Shown one piece after another: positions 5,656 to 6,455 of a DNA stretch of 6,455 nucleotides. The stretch is from an uncultured Spirochaetaceae bacterium (lineage in GTDB: Bacteria > Spirochaetota > Spirochaetia > Sphaerochaetales > Sphaerochaetaceae). The translations under genes were made by a program, and so were the position numbers. Numbering within the stretch: position 1 is the first letter of the stretch; each line of letters starts with the position of its first letter. The notes beneath the pieces are model-generated. The model made no database searches and was not told where the DNA came from. It saw only the letters and a list, made by a program, of their open reading frames with translations. The stretch lies in NCBI GenBank assembly GCA_946410375.1, contig CAMKAB010000049.1, positions 1-6,455 of the forward strand, given 5' to 3'.

Positions 5656-5788
5656 AAAGGGTAAAATGCCTGCTTTCGAGAAATGCGGATTTCCGAAAAC
5701 CCGCAACTTTCACTCAGGCGTTAATTCATTTTCAAAACAGACCTGCGAATCATGATAATCGCAACACATCTAAGCCGTCAGTCCTTTT

Positions 5789-6455
5789 TTAATCCAACTC
5801 GCACTTAAGCGCACCGATACTGACTGCGTTTCCGTAGAACTTGTTTTCCAAAATATCCCAGAAACCGACTTCTCCCGCAACGTGCGTCTTTCCATCCGCA
5901 GAAACAAGTCCGGCATCATACGTACTGATTTTCTTAATCAACCTGCAAGGAACAAATCTTCTTGTTTCAACTCCTTTCTCCCCATACGAAAAAGCGTATA
6001 ATCTTCCGCCGAAATTATATGCGGTCATATTATTGTAACTATCCCTTACCGTTCCAACCAGAATCGAAAGAGGTCCGGGGTTCAGACCTGCTATCGCGTA
6101 ATCCCCATTTGAAATGCTTATCGCGCTTCCGTTGTGGAAAATTTTCACATCGCTCTTCGTATCAATATTTATTGTATAAATACCGCTTCCCGCAGAAACA
6201 GCCGGAGTCACTTCATTGTCGTTCGGATTGTTATCTCCTTTAAGCACATACCATCGGTTAGTATAAATATGCCACCACACGCTTACCCCGGTAGCCCTGC
6301 CGTTCACACGCTGTCTGTCTCCGACAACTCCGACATACTGGCCCCAGTTCTGAAGACTCGTCACAGGAGTATCAGTAAGGCGGAAAGTCATTGACAACTG
6401 CGTATTCGTTGTCCAAGGAGTAAGCAGATCAATGTACTCCCTGCTTGTGAACTTC
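5789..6455 (-). CDS. C-terminal part of a LamG-like surface or phage-tail-type protein, 5' end beyond the window
   Basis: The last 221 residues of a protein that enters from the right edge; the frame is open up to 6455, so internal TTG or ATG codons near 6391-6397 are not its start. The segment looks like the C-terminal beta-sandwich module common in large extracellular and tail-like proteins of gut bacteria. Those carry an EYIDTG-like strand, then NTR/NTQ plus a hydrophobic strand, an RIYSF-like strand, FVPC, and a GLYD..N.FY.N ending. The corresponding parts here (residue 1 is the first whole codon) are REYIDLLTPW (5-14), NTQLSMTFRL (17-26), GRLYAFSYGE (150-159), RFVPC (166-170) and GFWDILENKFYGNA (197-210). 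No membrane anchor or sorting signal follows; the chain ends KCELD. Ligand and location are unknown. The Cys170 of FVPC is retained. Recognition of the module is from memory of the pattern, so moderately sure. Confidence 0.75.
   Translation of the reverse strand, partial: KFTSREYIDLLTPWTTNTQLSMTFRLTDTPVTSLQNWGQYVGVVGDRQRVNGRATGVSVWWHIYTNRWYVLKGDNNPNDNEVTPAVSAGSGIYTINIDTKSDVKIFHNGSAISISNGDYAIAGLNPGPLSILVGTVRDSYNNMTAYNFGGRLYAFSYGEKGVETRRFVPCRLIKKISTYDAGLVSADGKTHVAGEVGFWDILENKFYGNAVSIGALKCELD

Noticed and set aside
5647..5659. 13-base identity (GCAACCTCCAAAG) between the minus-strand terminator and 2817-2829 in the repeat array
   Set aside because: A single 13-base match is near what chance allows in a window of this size, and the flanks do not match.
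5684..5705. Hairpin TGCGG...CCGCA near the end of the surface-protein transcript
   Set aside because: The stem is short, with no T-run on either side. The stronger hairpin at 5617-5655 explains termination.
5243..5755. Short plus-strand open frames over and after the tRNA
   Set aside because: The first overlaps tRNA-Leu. The others translate the duplicated segment in inconsistent frames and have no convincing ribosome sites.

Overview
The window (about 44% G+C by eye) is ordinary bacterial chromosome. It holds six protein genes, all on the minus strand, and one tRNA gene on the plus strand. The organism is probably an anaerobe: one gene is an aldo/keto reductase with a C-terminal two-cluster ferredoxin-type tail, and the serine acetyltransferase is of the long N-terminal type. 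The last gene carries a concanavalin/LamG-like C-terminal module that I associate with gut Firmicutes and Verrucomicrobiota/Lentisphaerota-type genomes. The tRNA does not encode its CCA end. I cannot settle the phylum from the sequence alone.

Layout, left to right. Positions 1-697 hold the 5' part of a serine O-acetyltransferase gene (cysE/epsC type) that runs off the left edge. Positions 789-1976 encode an aldo/keto reductase with two 4Fe-4S-type cysteine clusters. Positions 2039-2659 encode a uridine-kinase-like P-loop kinase. Positions 2764-3013 are an intergenic array of a 50-bp repeat, present in two full copies and one short copy. Positions 3022-3477 encode D-aminoacyl-tRNA deacylase (dtd), and 3481-4776 encode a fold-type I PLP aminotransferase. 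These last two are separated by only 3 nt and are almost certainly one translationally coupled operon. Its promoter lies in a 9-bp tandem repeat at about 4807-4846.

Positions 4777-5291 are a long divergent regulatory region. It contains a near-consensus plus-strand sigma-70 promoter (5084-5112), dyads, and tandem GTTTAAACGG boxes. It leads to tRNA-Leu(CAG) at 5292-5375. Positions 5376-5788 are non-coding; they contain a diverged duplication (5421-5503 and 5538-5609) and a convincing minus-strand intrinsic terminator (5617-5655). Positions 5789-6455 encode the C-terminal 221 residues of a probable surface or phage-tail-like protein that runs off the right edge.

The genes are mostly housekeeping or metabolic: cysteine precursor synthesis, redox, nucleoside-type phosphorylation, removal of D-amino acids from tRNA, and amino acid transamination. 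I see no defence system, CRISPR array, transposase or integrase. The least explained material is the two families of intergenic repeats and the regulatory region around 4800-5170.
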